Positions 8,050 to 16,414 of a DNA stretch of 39,930 bases are shown here, one piece after another. Numbering within the stretch: the first letter of the stretch is position 1; each line of letters opens with the position of its first letter. Made by a program: the position numbers and the translations under genes. The notes under the pieces are model-generated. The model was not told the DNA's origin, searched no databases, and saw nothing but the letters and a program-made list of their open reading frames with translations. The DNA is from Acidobacteriota bacterium (GTDB lineage: Bacteria > Acidobacteriota > Terriglobia > Bryobacterales > Bryobacteraceae), in NCBI GenBank assembly GCA_018268835.1, contig JAFDVU010000048.1, positions 1-39,930 of the forward strand, read 5' to 3'.

Positions 8050-8532
8050 ATGGAACTGAAACTCATCCCGTTGCGCATTCCGGAAAACGGTAACCTGATC
8101 CTCGGGCAGTCGCACTTCATCAAGACGGTCGAGGATATCTACGAAGCGATCGTAAACACGGTGCCGCAAATGAAGTTCGGGGTCGCGTTTAACGAAGCTT
8201 CCGGCCCCTGCCTGACGCGGGTGGACGGCAATGACGACGCCCTGAAAGCGTTGGCGGTGGAAAACGCCACGGCGCTGGCCGCGGGGCATACGTTCGTCGT
8301 GGTCATGACCAACGGGTACCCGATCAACGTGCTGGGACGCATCAAGGATGTGCCCGAAGTATGCGGAATTTTTTGCGCGACGGCGAACCCGGTGCAGGCG
8401 GTAGTGGCGGTGGGGGAGGAAGGCAGCGGCGTGCTGGGAGTGATCGACGGCTCCTCGCCCAAGGGCGTGGAAGGCCCCGAGGATACAGAGAAACGGCGCG
8501 GGTTCCTGCGGATGATCGGCTACAAGCGCTAA
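8050..8532 (+). CDS. Adenosine-specific kinase (DUF355-type)
   Basis: This 160-residue protein matches the small adenosine-specific kinase family (Pfam Adenosine_kin) across its full length, with landmarks FGVAFNEASGPCL, the DGND element, AAGHTFVV, MTNGYPINVL, and IFCATANPVQ near the middle. The family is best known from archaea and occurs in scattered bacteria; it is unrelated to the ribokinase-type adenosine kinases. It would phosphorylate adenosine to AMP in purine salvage. The ATG at 8050 is 40 bp after the amidase stop. A TACCAT hexamer at 8032-8037 could be its -10. The Trm112-like gene starts 16 nt after its stop, so they may share a transcript. Confidence 0.85.
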   Translation: MELKLIPLRIPENGNLILGQSHFIKTVEDIYEAIVNTVPQMKFGVAFNEASGPCLTRVDGNDDALKALAVENATALAAGHTFVVVMTNGYPINVLGRIKDVPEVCGIFCATANPVQAVVAVGEEGSGVLGVIDGSSPKGVEGPEDTEKRRGFLRMIGYKR

Positions 8533-8548
8533 ACTGGAGCATCACCGT

Positions 8549-8719
8549 ATGGCCGTCAGCAAAGAACTGCTCGAAATCCTGGTCTGCCCCCTATGCAAGG
8601 CGACCGTAAACCTCACGCCGGACGGGACCGGGCTGAAGTGCGTGGAATGCCACCGCGTCTATCCGATCCGCGACGATATTCCGGTCATGCTGGTGGACGA
8701 GGCCAAAATCGAAGAGTAA
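8549..8719 (+). CDS. Trm112-family zinc-binding small protein
   Basis: A short gene of 56 residues: ATG 8549, stop TAA 8717-8719. It contains two Cys pairs, CPLC (Cys13, Cys16) and CVEC (Cys31, Cys34), followed by YPIRDDIPVML, the signature end of the bacterial Trm112/YcaR family. Family members bind zinc and often act as activating partners of methyltransferases; in bacteria they frequently sit next to lpxK or glycosyltransferase genes. Here the GT9 gene starts one base after the stop codon, consistent with co-transcription. The RBS is TGGAG about 9 nt upstream. The methyltransferase partner, if any, is not identified. Confidence 0.88.
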   Translation: MAVSKELLEILVCPLCKATVNLTPDGTGLKCVECHRVYPIRDDIPVMLVDEAKIEE

Positions 8720-8720
8720 C

Positions 8721-9635
8721 GTGCCCAATCCGCTCGACAGTCTTCCCCCGGCGAGCCGGGTCGCTATCGTCCGGCTTCGGTCGCTGGGAGATTGCGTGCT
8801 CACAACGCCGGCGCTGGAGCTGCTGAAGCGGCACCGGGGGGACCTGCGCGTGGGCGTGGCTGTGGAGGAGCGGTTTCGCGAAATCTTCGCGCCGCATGCG
8901 GCGGTCGACGAAGTACTGGAGCCGGGGTGGCGCGCGGTGCGGGCGTTCGCTCCCGCGCTGTGCCTGAACTTTCACGGCGGGACGCGCAGCGCGTGGATGA
9001 CGGCGCTGAGCGGGGCGCGGGTGCGGGCCGGGTTCGGGCACTACCGTATGGGCTGGGCCTACAACCTGAGGATTCCGCGCGCGCAGCAGATTCTCGGCGA
9101 AGAACGCACTGTGCACACGGCGGAACATCTGGCGAGCGCGATGTTTTACCTGGGGGTGCCGCGCACGGAGATTCCGCGGGCGAGCCTGGTTGCCGAAGGC
9201 GTGGCGGCGGGCGGAGGCGGGCGCACCGCGGTGATGCACGCGGCGGCCGCGCAGCCGGCGAAGACTTGGCCCGCGGAGAACTTTCTCGCGGTGGCGCGAC
9301 ATCTGACGCGGAACGGGTACGAGCCGGTGTTCATCGGCGGCGCGGGAGACGATCTGGCGCCGTTCGCGGGTTTCCGCACGGTGGCGGGCGCGCCGCTGGC
9401 GGAGATCAAGCGGCTGCTGGCCGGGGCGGCTCTGTTCGTGGGCAACGATTCGGGTCCTGCTCACATGGCGGCGGCGTTCGGGCTGCCGGTGATCGTGCTG
9501 TTCGGCTCGAGCGACCCGGCCATCTGGGGCCCGTGGCGGACAGCCGGGGAGTCGATCCAGGATCCGGCGGGGATCCGGGCCATCCCGCCGGCGCGCGTGA
9601 TGGCAGCGCTGGAGCGGCTCGGGGTGCACGCATGA
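8721..9635 (+). CDS. Glycosyltransferase family 9 (heptosyltransferase-like)
   Basis: This 304-residue protein begins with IVRLRSLGDCVLTTPALELLK, the family 9 N-terminal Rossmann motif, and contains FVGNDSGPAHMAAAFGLP followed by FGSSDP, the donor-binding C-terminal signature. GT9 enzymes transfer heptose (or another sugar) from an ADP-activated donor to lipid A-core or related acceptors on the inner face of the cytoplasmic membrane. The neighbouring MsbA-type exporter fits an envelope lipid-glycan role. The GTG at 8721 follows the Trm112 stop by one base, and the TGA overlaps the ABC exporter start (ATGA). The exact sugar is not predictable. Confidence 0.88.
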   Translation: MPNPLDSLPPASRVAIVRLRSLGDCVLTTPALELLKRHRGDLRVGVAVEERFREIFAPHAAVDEVLEPGWRAVRAFAPALCLNFHGGTRSAWMTALSGARVRAGFGHYRMGWAYNLRIPRAQQILGEERTVHTAEHLASAMFYLGVPRTEIPRASLVAEGVAAGGGGRTAVMHAAAAQPAKTWPAENFLAVARHLTRNGYEPVFIGGAGDDLAPFAGFRTVAGAPLAEIKRLLAGAALFVGNDSGPAHMAAAFGLPVIVLFGSSDPAIWGPWRTAGESIQDPAGIRAIPPARVMAALERLGVHA

Positions 9636-11461
9636 CGCGCATTCTGCGACTGGTCTCCTACGGGCGCAAGTACTGGCCGCAGATCGCGATCTCCGTGCTG
9701 TTGATGGCAACCGCGGGCGCGGCGCAGGGCCTGATCCCGCTGCTGATCCCGCCGATCTTCGACCGCGTGCTGCTGCCCAACGCGCCGGAGGGGCCGATTC
9801 CGCTTCTGCCGCGGCCGCTGCTGGGCCACCAGGTCTACCTGGACAACCTGTTGCCGATCCACGGGCGCAGCGTGTGGACCATGGTCGCGACCGCGCTGCT
9901 GACGGCGTTCTTTCTCAAAGGGATCTGCGATTATATCGGCAACTACCTGGTGAGCTACGCCGGGTTTGCCAGTGTCACGCGGCTGCGTAACGAGGTCTTC
10001 GAGAAGGTGCTCAAGCAGGGCGCGGACTTCTTCGAGGCGCACTCCACCGGACAGTTGATGTCGTCGATCATGAACGACGTCGATAAAGTGCAGGTAGCGA
10101 CGTCGCAGATCCTGGCCGATCTTCTGCGGCAGTGGTTCACCGCGATCTTCCTGTTGTTCGCGCTGCTGAGCAACGATTGGCGGCTGGCTCTGGCGTGCCT
10201 GATCGTACTCCCGGCGGTGATGTTCCCGACCATGCGGCTGGGCAGGCGCATCCGCCGCACCAGCCGGAACACGCAGGACCGGCAGGCCGAACTGAACCAG
10301 ATCCTGCAGGAGACGCTGAGCGGCCACATGGTGGTGAAGGCGTTCGGCGCCGAAGGGTACGAATCGCGGCGCTTCCGCGACGCCGCGGCGCGCCTGCTGC
10401 GCACCAACGCGCGCTATGTGCTGCAGCAGGGGCTCTCCTCGCCGGTGATCGATTTCTGCGCCGCGGGGACGATCGTGGCGCTGTTGACCTACGCGCGCAT
10501 CCAGATCAAGAGCGGGCAACTCACCGCGGGAAACTTCACCAGCTTCATCATCGCGCTGATTATGCTCCTGGAGCCGCTGAAGCGCCTGGTGGGGATCTAC
10601 AACATCTTCCAGCAGGCGATGGGGGCGTCGCAGAAGGTGTTCGAGTACCTGGATCACCGGGAGAGCATCGGGGACCGGCCCACGGCGGGCGAGATGCCGG
10701 GCTTCGAGCGATCGGTGGTTTTTGACGGCGTGGACTTCCACTATCCGGGGGCTCCGGACGGCTTCCACATAAAAGGATTGAACCTGGAGGTGAAAGCCGG
10801 CGAGGTAGTGGCGCTGGTCGGAGCCAGCGGGGGAGGGAAGACCACGATCGCCCATCTGGTGCCGCGCTTCTACGATGTCACCGGCGGGGCGGTGCGGGTC
10901 GACGGGCGGGACGTGCGCGACGTGAAGCTGGCGAGCCTGCGCGCGCAGATCGGCATCGTGGCGCAGGATACGTTCCTGTTCAACGATACGGTGGCCAGCA
11001 ACATCGCCTACGGGCGGGCGAACGTGCCGCTGGAAGAGATCCGCTCCGCGGCGCGGACGGCGCTGGCCGACGACTTCATCGAGCGGCTGCCGGAAGGGTA
11101 TAACACGATCGTGGGCGACCGCGGGGTGAAGCTGAGCGGGGGACAGCGGCAGCGGATTTCGATCGCGCGCGCGCTGCTCAAGAACGCGCCGATTCTGATT
11201 CTGGACGAAGCCACCAGCCACCTCGACACGGAGAGCGAAATCCTGGTACAAAGGGCGCTTGCCAACCTCATGGAACACCGCACCGTGATCGTGATCGCGC
11301 ACCGGCTTTCCACCATCCGGCGCGCGGACAAAATCGTGGTGCTCGAAAAAGGGCGCATTCGCGAGAGCGGCACGCACGAAGAACTCGTGTCGCGGGGCGG
11401 GATCTACCAGAGGCTTCACGAACTGCAGTTCGTGGACGCGGGAGGAGTGATGGACCAGTGA
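9632..11461 (+). CDS. msbA: MsbA-type ABC exporter (membrane and ATPase domains fused)
   Basis: This 609-residue half-transporter has an N-terminal six-helix domain (about 15-325) and a C-terminal ATPase. The ATPase motifs are complete: Walker A GASGGGKTT (397-405), Q-loop Gln445, signature LSGGQ (501-505), Walker B ILILDE (521-526) and H-loop His557. It would flip lipid A or another lipid from inner to outer leaflet as a homodimer. The unusual loop after helix 1 (residues 48-75, Pro/Leu-rich) is a feature of acidobacterial versions. The ATG at 9632 overlaps the GT9 stop (ATGA), and the frame upstream of it is a shadow of GT9. The gene symbol is by similarity, because lipid A transport is not demonstrated. 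Confidence 0.9.
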   Translation: MTRILRLVSYGRKYWPQIAISVLLMATAGAAQGLIPLLIPPIFDRVLLPNAPEGPIPLLPRPLLGHQVYLDNLLPIHGRSVWTMVATALLTAFFLKGICDYIGNYLVSYAGFASVTRLRNEVFEKVLKQGADFFEAHSTGQLMSSIMNDVDKVQVATSQILADLLRQWFTAIFLLFALLSNDWRLALACLIVLPAVMFPTMRLGRRIRRTSRNTQDRQAELNQILQETLSGHMVVKAFGAEGYESRRFRDAAARLLRTNARYVLQQGLSSPVIDFCAAGTIVALLTYARIQIKSGQLTAGNFTSFIIALIMLLEPLKRLVGIYNIFQQAMGASQKVFEYLDHRESIGDRPTAGEMPGFERSVVFDGVDFHYPGAPDGFHIKGLNLEVKAGEVVALVGASGGGKTTIAHLVPRFYDVTGGAVRVDGRDVRDVKLASLRAQIGIVAQDTFLFNDTVASNIAYGRANVPLEEIRSAARTALADDFIERLPEGYNTIVGDRGVKLSGGQRQRISIARALLKNAPILILDEATSHLDTESEILVQRALANLMEHRTVIVIAHRLSTIRRADKIVVLEKGRIRESGTHEELVSRGGIYQRLHELQFVDAGGVMDQ

Positions 11462-12351
11462 GCGTACGCAGCATGACCGGCTTTGCGAGGGTACGGCGCG
11501 CGATCCCGCAAGGGGAGGTGGTGGTCAGCCTCAAGAGCGTGAATCATCGGGGGCTGGACCTGCACCTGCACCTGCCCGCCGAACTCGATTCGGTGGAGAA
11601 CGACGTGCGCGCGATCGTGAAGGGCGGGGTGGCGCGCGGGCACGTGCAGGTGCACGCGGCTATTTCCCGGGCCGGCGGCGAGGGAGCCGGGCAGCTCAAC
11701 CGGCCGCTGTTGAACGCGTACCTCGCGGCGTTCCGCGAGGCTTCCGCGCTGCTGGACGTGCAGGGCGAGCCGGACATCAACAGCGCGCTGCGGGTCCCCG
11801 GAATGCTGAGCATGGGGGAGGAAACGGAGGTTTCCGGCGAGGTCAGGGACGCCGTCCTGGACGCGGCGCGCGAGGCGGTGAAAATCCTCAACGAGGTGCG
11901 CGGGCGGGAGGGCGCGGCCACCGCCGCGGAACTGCGCCAGCGGTGCGGGACGGTTTGCGAACTGGTGTCGCGCATCGAGGAGATACGCGCCGGGGCGGTG
12001 GATGCCTTCCAGAAACGGCTGCGCGAGCGCCTGGCCGAACTGCTCAACGGCGTGGGGCTGGATCCGCACCGGCTGGCGCAGGAGGCGGCGATTCTGGCCG
12101 ACCGCAGCGACGTCAGCGAGGAACTGATGCGGCTGAAGACGCATGCCGGGCAGCTCGAGGGCATGCTCAAGAGCGGCGGCGAGGTAGGCAAGCGACTGGA
12201 TTTCCTGTTGCAGGAGATGAACCGGGAGAGCAATACCGTGCTCTCCAAGACCGGGGGACTGGGGGACCTGGGGCTGACCATTACGGAACTGGCGCTGAAT
12301 GCGAAAAGCGAGATCGATAAGATCAGAGAGCAGAGTTTGAACCTCGAATGA
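11458..12351 (+). CDS. yicC: YicC/YloC-family endoribonuclease
   Basis: This 297-residue protein opens with RSMTGFAR, the diagnostic YicC start, followed by SLKSVNHRGLDLHLHLP, and has the C-terminal block GKRLDFLLQEMNRESNT with NAKSEIDKIREQ. YicC proteins are RNA-cleaving enzymes, and the gene almost always precedes guanylate kinase, as here. The GTG at 11458 overlaps the preceding TGA, and the stop overlaps the gmk start (ATGA). All elements are intact, so it should be functional. Confidence 0.92.
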   Translation: MSVRSMTGFARVRRAIPQGEVVVSLKSVNHRGLDLHLHLPAELDSVENDVRAIVKGGVARGHVQVHAAISRAGGEGAGQLNRPLLNAYLAAFREASALLDVQGEPDINSALRVPGMLSMGEETEVSGEVRDAVLDAAREAVKILNEVRGREGAATAAELRQRCGTVCELVSRIEEIRAGAVDAFQKRLRERLAELLNGVGLDPHRLAQEAAILADRSDVSEELMRLKTHAGQLEGMLKSGGEVGKRLDFLLQEMNRESNTVLSKTGGLGDLGLTITELALNAKSEIDKIREQSLNLE

Positions 12352-12977
12352 CCAACGTTTTTATCATTTCGGCGCCGTCCGGCAGCGGGAAATCGACCCT
12401 GGTGCGCAGCCTGATGACCAATGTTCCGGGGCTGAAGTTCAGCATTTCCTACACCACGCGCGAGAAGCGGGGCGCGGAAAGGGACGGCGAGGATTACCAC
12501 TTCGTGAGCCGCGAGGCCTTCGAGGCGATGTTGGAGCGGGGGGAGTTTCTCGAATGGGCTCAAGTATTTGGCAATTATTACGGGACCCACCGGGGCATCC
12601 TCGATGAGGCCGCGGCGGCGGGGTGCGACGTGGTACTCGACATCGATGTGCAAGGTGCGAGACAATTGAAGGAGAAAATCCCGGAGGCTGTTTCCGTCTT
12701 TATTCTGGCGCCGTCGCGCCAGACCCTGGAGCAGAGATTGCGCGCCCGCGGCGAGGATCGCGAACAGGTGATTCTGCGGCGGCTCGGGAATGCGGCCGAC
12801 GAAATCCGCAAGTACAAAGATTACGATTATGTTCTGATCAACCGGGAACTGGCCGAGGCCGAGGCCACGCTGGCTGCCATTGTACGCGCCGAGCGGGTCC
12901 GGCGGACCAGGATCGAAGATCAGATCCGGCCGGTACTGGAGACTTTCGAAGATCGAGGTTCTGAAGCAAATGGCTGA
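12348..12977 (+). CDS. gmk: Guanylate kinase
   Basis: This 209-residue enzyme converts GMP and ATP to GDP and ADP. The P-loop is APSGSGKST (9-17), the GMP-binding region includes SYTTREKRGAERDGEDYHFV, and the region around VVLDIDVQGARQLK matches the family. Length is normal. It overlaps yicC by 4 bp and the omega gene by 8 bp. The yicC-gmk-rpoZ-coaBC order is a widely conserved housekeeping cluster. Confidence 0.95.
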   Translation: MTNVFIISAPSGSGKSTLVRSLMTNVPGLKFSISYTTREKRGAERDGEDYHFVSREAFEAMLERGEFLEWAQVFGNYYGTHRGILDEAAAAGCDVVLDIDVQGARQLKEKIPEAVSVFILAPSRQTLEQRLRARGEDREQVILRRLGNAADEIRKYKDYDYVLINRELAEAEATLAAIVRAERVRRTRIEDQIRPVLETFEDRGSEANG

Positions 12978-13221
12978 CAAAGCCCCCCGTAACAACGCAC
13001 ATTGCACGCTGCCGGACGATCCGGAGCAGAGCACGTACCGCTTCATCATCGTCGCCGCCAAGCGCGCGCGGCAGTTGCAGGGCGGGGCGCGTCCGGTGCT
13101 CCCCACCTCCTCAAAGAAGCCCACCGTGATCGCGGTGGAAGAGGTGCGCCGCGGACTGGTGAAGTACGAACTCACCGGCCCCGCGCCCGTTGCCGAACCG
13201 GCACCCGAAGCCGTCCTGTAA
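12970..13221 (+). CDS. rpoZ: DNA-directed RNA polymerase omega subunit
   Basis: An 83-residue protein starting at ATG 12970. Its core YRFIIVAAKRARQLQGGARP is the typical omega motif ('r..LV..aakRARQl..g..p'), followed by KPTVIAVEEVRRGLVKY. Omega helps assemble and stabilise RNA polymerase through the beta-prime subunit. The tail is Ala/Pro-rich. Position between gmk and coaBC supports the assignment. Confidence 0.9.
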   Translation: MADKAPRNNAHCTLPDDPEQSTYRFIIVAAKRARQLQGGARPVLPTSSKKPTVIAVEEVRRGLVKYELTGPAPVAEPAPEAVL

Positions 13222-13234
13222 ACGGGGCGTTTCC

Positions 13235-14434
13235 ATGAAAATTCTGCTCGGCGTAGGCGGCGGGATCGCGGCTTACAAAGCCGCGGAGCTGGCCCGTCTG
13301 CTGATGCAGCGCGAGGACCGGGTGCGGGTTGTGATGACGCGCGCCGCGGAGAAGTTCGTCCAGCCGCTGACGTTCGCCGCGCTCACCGGACATAAGGTGC
13401 TGACCGACCTCTTCGCTATCGAGGACGCGATCGAACACATCGCGGTGGCTCAGGAGAACGAGGTGCTGGTGGTGGCTCCGGCGACCGCGGACCTGCTGGC
13501 GAAATTCGCCCACGGCCTCGCCGACGATTTCCTTTCCACCCTGTACCTGGCGTTCACCGGGCCGGTCGTAATCGCGCCGGCGATGAATGTGAACATGTGG
13601 CGGCACCCCGCGACTCAGGCCAATCTGGCCGTGCTGCGCGCGCGCGGCCAGACCATCGTCGAACCGGAGAGCGGGTACCTGGCGTGCGGAATGACGGGGC
13701 CGGGACGGCTCGCGGAGCCGGAAACCATCGCCCGGGCGGTGGCCGAACAGGGCCGGCTCAAGCAGGACCTGGAGGGCGAGACCGTGCTGATCACCGCGGG
13801 TCCGACGCAGGAGCCGCTGGATCCGGTACGGTACATTTCGAACCGTTCGAGCGGCAAGATGGGTTACGCGCTCGCCGAGGCGGCCGCGGCGCGCGGCGCG
13901 CGCGTCGTGCTGGTGAGCGGTCCCGTGCACCTGGCGCCGCCGCGCGGCGTCGAGGTGGCGTGGGTGCGCACGGCGGTCGAGATGCGCGAGAAGGTGATGG
14001 AGCATCTGCCGGCGGCAAGCATCGTGATCAAGGCCGCTGCGGTGGCCGATTTTCATTTGAGCAAGGTGCCGCCCCAGAAGGTGAAGAAGACCGCCGCCCG
14101 CGTCTCGCTGGAACTGGATCCCACGCCGGATATCCTGGCCGAACTGGGGCGCAGGAAGGGCGATTACCTGCTGATCGGCTTCGCCGCGGAAACCGAGAAC
14201 GTGCAGCAGGAGGCGCGCCGGAAGCTGGAGACGAAGAACTGCGACATGGTCGTGGGCAACTACGTCGGCGGCTCGGAGACCGGGTTTGAAAGCGACCTGA
14301 ACGAAGTCGTGCTGGTGTTGAGCACGGGCGAGACGATCCCACTGGAACGCGCCACGAAGCGCGAGATCGCCGGCCGGATTTTCGATGAAGCGCTGCTGCT
14401 GCGCCTGAAACTTCATGCCGCCCATGGACGCTAG
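13235..14434 (+). CDS. coaBC: Bifunctional CoaBC (phosphopantothenoylcysteine decarboxylase / phosphopantothenate-cysteine ligase)
   Basis: This 399-residue protein catalyses two steps of coenzyme A synthesis. The flavin-dependent CoaC half begins KILLGVGGGIAAYKAAELA and holds the conserved His68, the PAMN motif near residue 115 and the LACGMTGPGR segment with Cys151. The CoaB ligase half begins about residue 185 with LITAGPTQEPLDPVR and ISNRSSGKMG, and includes KAAAVADF. The ATG at 13235 is chosen because the flavoprotein motif starts there; upstream codons of the same frame overlap the omega gene and are not conserved in type. It overlaps the UDG gene by 20 bp. Confidence 0.94.
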   Translation: MKILLGVGGGIAAYKAAELARLLMQREDRVRVVMTRAAEKFVQPLTFAALTGHKVLTDLFAIEDAIEHIAVAQENEVLVVAPATADLLAKFAHGLADDFLSTLYLAFTGPVVIAPAMNVNMWRHPATQANLAVLRARGQTIVEPESGYLACGMTGPGRLAEPETIARAVAEQGRLKQDLEGETVLITAGPTQEPLDPVRYISNRSSGKMGYALAEAAAARGARVVLVSGPVHLAPPRGVEVAWVRTAVEMREKVMEHLPAASIVIKAAAVADFHLSKVPPQKVKKTAARVSLELDPTPDILAELGRRKGDYLLIGFAAETENVQQEARRKLETKNCDMVVGNYVGGSETGFESDLNEVVLVLSTGETIPLERATKREIAGRIFDEALLLRLKLHAAHGR

Positions 14435-15194
14435 CCGCCTCCGGCAATACCTGGAGTTTTACCAGGACCTCGGGATCAAGACCGTGTACCGGCGGGGTAC
14501 GCCGGCCGCGGCGGCGCCCGCCGCGCCTGCCGCCGTGCCCGCGGCCAGGCCCGAAGCCGTGCCGGAGAGACCCGCCGCTCCCACACCATCGCTTATGGAA
14601 CTGCCATCGCTCGCTCCCGCCGGCGACACCCTGCTGAAGATCATCGAGGACATCGGCGACTGCAAACGATGCCGCCTGCACGAAGCCCGCAACAGGATCG
14701 TGTTCGGCGTGGGTAACGAGCAATCGCCCCTGGTGTTCGTCGGGGAAGGGCCGGGCGCGGATGAAGACGCGCAGGGCATTCCGTTCGTGGGGCGCGCGGG
14801 CCAACTGCTCACCCAGATGATCGAAGGGACGGCGCGCAAGGAAGGCATGGCGATCCAACGCGCCGACATCTACATCTGCAACGTGGTGAAGTGCCGTCCG
14901 CCGGGGAACCGGACGCCGGAACCCGACGAGATGGAGATCTGCGGGCAGTTCCTCTTCCGCCAGTTGTCGGCGATCCGGCCCAAGGCCATCTGCGCGCTGG
15001 GCGGGACGGCGGCGCGCGCGCTGACCGGGAGCCGGGACGGAGTCACCAAGATGCGCGGCAAGTGGCAGAAGTGGCGCGAAATCCCGGTGATGGTGACGTA
15101 CCACCCTTCGTACCTGCTGCGGCCCTACAACGAGGGGGCCAAGCGCGAAGCGTGGGAAGACCTCAAGAAGGTGCTGCACTTCGTCTACGACTGA
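14415..15194 (+). CDS. Family 4 uracil-DNA glycosylase (iron-sulfur type)
   Basis: This 259-residue DNA repair enzyme removes uracil from DNA. The catalytic motif GEGPGADEDAQG (110-121) and HPSYLLR (230-236) match family 4. Four Cys in the expected positions for a [4Fe-4S] cluster are visible: Cys83 and Cys86 (CKRC), Cys160 (VVKCRPP) and Cys176 (EICGQF). The enzyme core starts near residue 70; the preceding segment (about 28-60) is an Ala/Pro-rich linker after a short helix (LRQYLEFYQDLGIKTVYRR), which is common in these proteins. ATG 14415 or ATG 14424 could be the start. The stop overlaps the end of the convergent MFS gene by 10 bp. Confidence 0.92.
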   Translation: MPPMDASRLRQYLEFYQDLGIKTVYRRGTPAAAAPAAPAAVPAARPEAVPERPAAPTPSLMELPSLAPAGDTLLKIIEDIGDCKRCRLHEARNRIVFGVGNEQSPLVFVGEGPGADEDAQGIPFVGRAGQLLTQMIEGTARKEGMAIQRADIYICNVVKCRPPGNRTPEPDEMEICGQFLFRQLSAIRPKAICALGGTAARALTGSRDGVTKMRGKWQKWREIPVMVTYHPSYLLRPYNEGAKREAWEDLKKVLHFVYD

Positions 15195-16360
15195 GGGCTC
15201 GATGCCTGGGGGCGGCGGGAGAGCGCGAGCCACCCGAGCGTTCCCGCGGCCGGGAAGGCGGCGGCGAGCCAGAAGGCCGCGGCGTAGCTGTGGTGATCGA
15301 AGAGGCGGCCGAAAGCGGGCATGGTGAGGGCCACGATCGCGCTCCAGGCACCGGCTCCGGCGCCGGCGATGAAACCCGCGTGGCCGGCCGCGTACACGCT
15401 GTTGGCGTAAGCGATGGAGAGCACGATGAAACCGGCGGCGGCGAACATCGCCAGGAAAAGCAAAGCGAGCACGGCCGCGACTCCGCCTGCGTAGGGAATC
15501 GCCGCGAAGGGAAGGCTGAGCGCGCCCGAGATCAGCATCAGCGCGCGCAGCGAGAGGCGGGAGCGGTCGCAGAGCCAGCCCCAGAAGAAGTAGCCGGCCT
15601 CCCAGCCGAGCGGCGGCATCCACAGCACCTTGCCGATGAAGGCCTGCGAGCAGCCGAGCGGACCGGCCAGGTAGAGCGCCGTGTTGTAGAGGACGAAGCC
15701 GAGCGGCAGGGCGCCGAGCGCGTAAGCCGCGAGAAACGCCAGGAACGCGGGATCGAGCGCGCGCGGCGGGTGGTGGGTCGCCGCCGGCGCGGGGCGGGCA
15801 TTGCGCATCTCCGGCCGGCGCGAGACCAGTGCCCACATTCCGAGCCATGCGGCCCCGATGAGGCCGGTGAACCAGAACGCTCCCCGCCAACCCTGCCATT
15901 GGAAGATCGGGGTCACAACCAGGGGTGCGATCACGGCGCCGAGCGATCCGCCGCTGTAGGCGACGGCAAGCCCCCGTCCGCGCTTGCCGGGCGGCAGGGT
16001 TTCGACCACGGTGCGGAGCCCGCCGGGGAAGGTGGCGCCCTCGCCGAAACCGAGCGCGGCGCGCGCGGAGGCGAAACTCCAGATTCCGCCGGCGAAGGCG
16101 TGGGCGACCGAGGCCAGGGTCCAGCAGGCCACGGCGGCCGTCATGCCGCGGCGCAACCCGGCGCGGTCCAGGATACGGCCCCAAACCGGATTGGCGAGCA
16201 TGTAAGCGATGGAAAAGGCCGCGACGATGTAGCCGTACTGTTCGCCCGAAAGTCCGGTTTCGCGAAGGATGGTGGGGGCCAGGATGGCGAGGGTATTGCG
16301 GTCGATGTAGCTGATCAGCGAGACCGCGAACATGCAGAGTACCGGGATCCATCGGGCCAT
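15185..16360 (-). CDS. MFS transporter, anion:cation symporter type
   Basis: This 391-residue protein with about 12 hydrophobic segments opens with SLISYIDRNTLAILAPTI, has the loop motif PVWGRILDRAGLRRGM between helices 2 and 3 and FGEGATFPGGLRTV in helix 4. The YIDR start and the GEG..FP element are typical of the ACS family (ExuT/NanT/glucarate-like organic-anion transporters). A substrate such as a sugar acid is plausible but not shown. It is convergent with the UDG gene and divergent from the DUF507 gene (55 bp between starts). A TATGAT -10 lies 8 nt before its ATG. Confidence 0.87.
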   Translation of the reverse strand: MARWIPVLCMFAVSLISYIDRNTLAILAPTILRETGLSGEQYGYIVAAFSIAYMLANPVWGRILDRAGLRRGMTAAVACWTLASVAHAFAGGIWSFASARAALGFGEGATFPGGLRTVVETLPPGKRGRGLAVAYSGGSLGAVIAPLVVTPIFQWQGWRGAFWFTGLIGAAWLGMWALVSRRPEMRNARPAPAATHHPPRALDPAFLAFLAAYALGALPLGFVLYNTALYLAGPLGCSQAFIGKVLWMPPLGWEAGYFFWGWLCDRSRLSLRALMLISGALSLPFAAIPYAGGVAAVLALLFLAMFAAAGFIVLSIAYANSVYAAGHAGFIAGAGAGAWSAIVALTMPAFGRLFDHHSYAAAFWLAAAFPAAGTLGWLALSRRPQASSPQS

Positions 16361-16368
16361 AAGCTGAG

Positions 16369-16374
16369 ATCATA
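16369..16374 (-). promoter_or_regulatory. Candidate -10 box, leaderless MFS transcript
   Basis: On the minus strand TATGAT ends 8 nt before the ATG at 16360, so transcription would start at the start codon. A clear -35 is not visible. Confidence 0.42.
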
Positions 16375-16414
16375 CCTTGAAGGCGTGATAAACTAACGGT
16401 TTCGCGCTTACCTA

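Noticed and set aside
8792..9631. Upstream in-frame extension of the ABC exporter
   Set aside because: This region is a +1 shadow of the GT9 gene. The exporter's own ATG at 9632 has the ATGA overlap typical of the operon.
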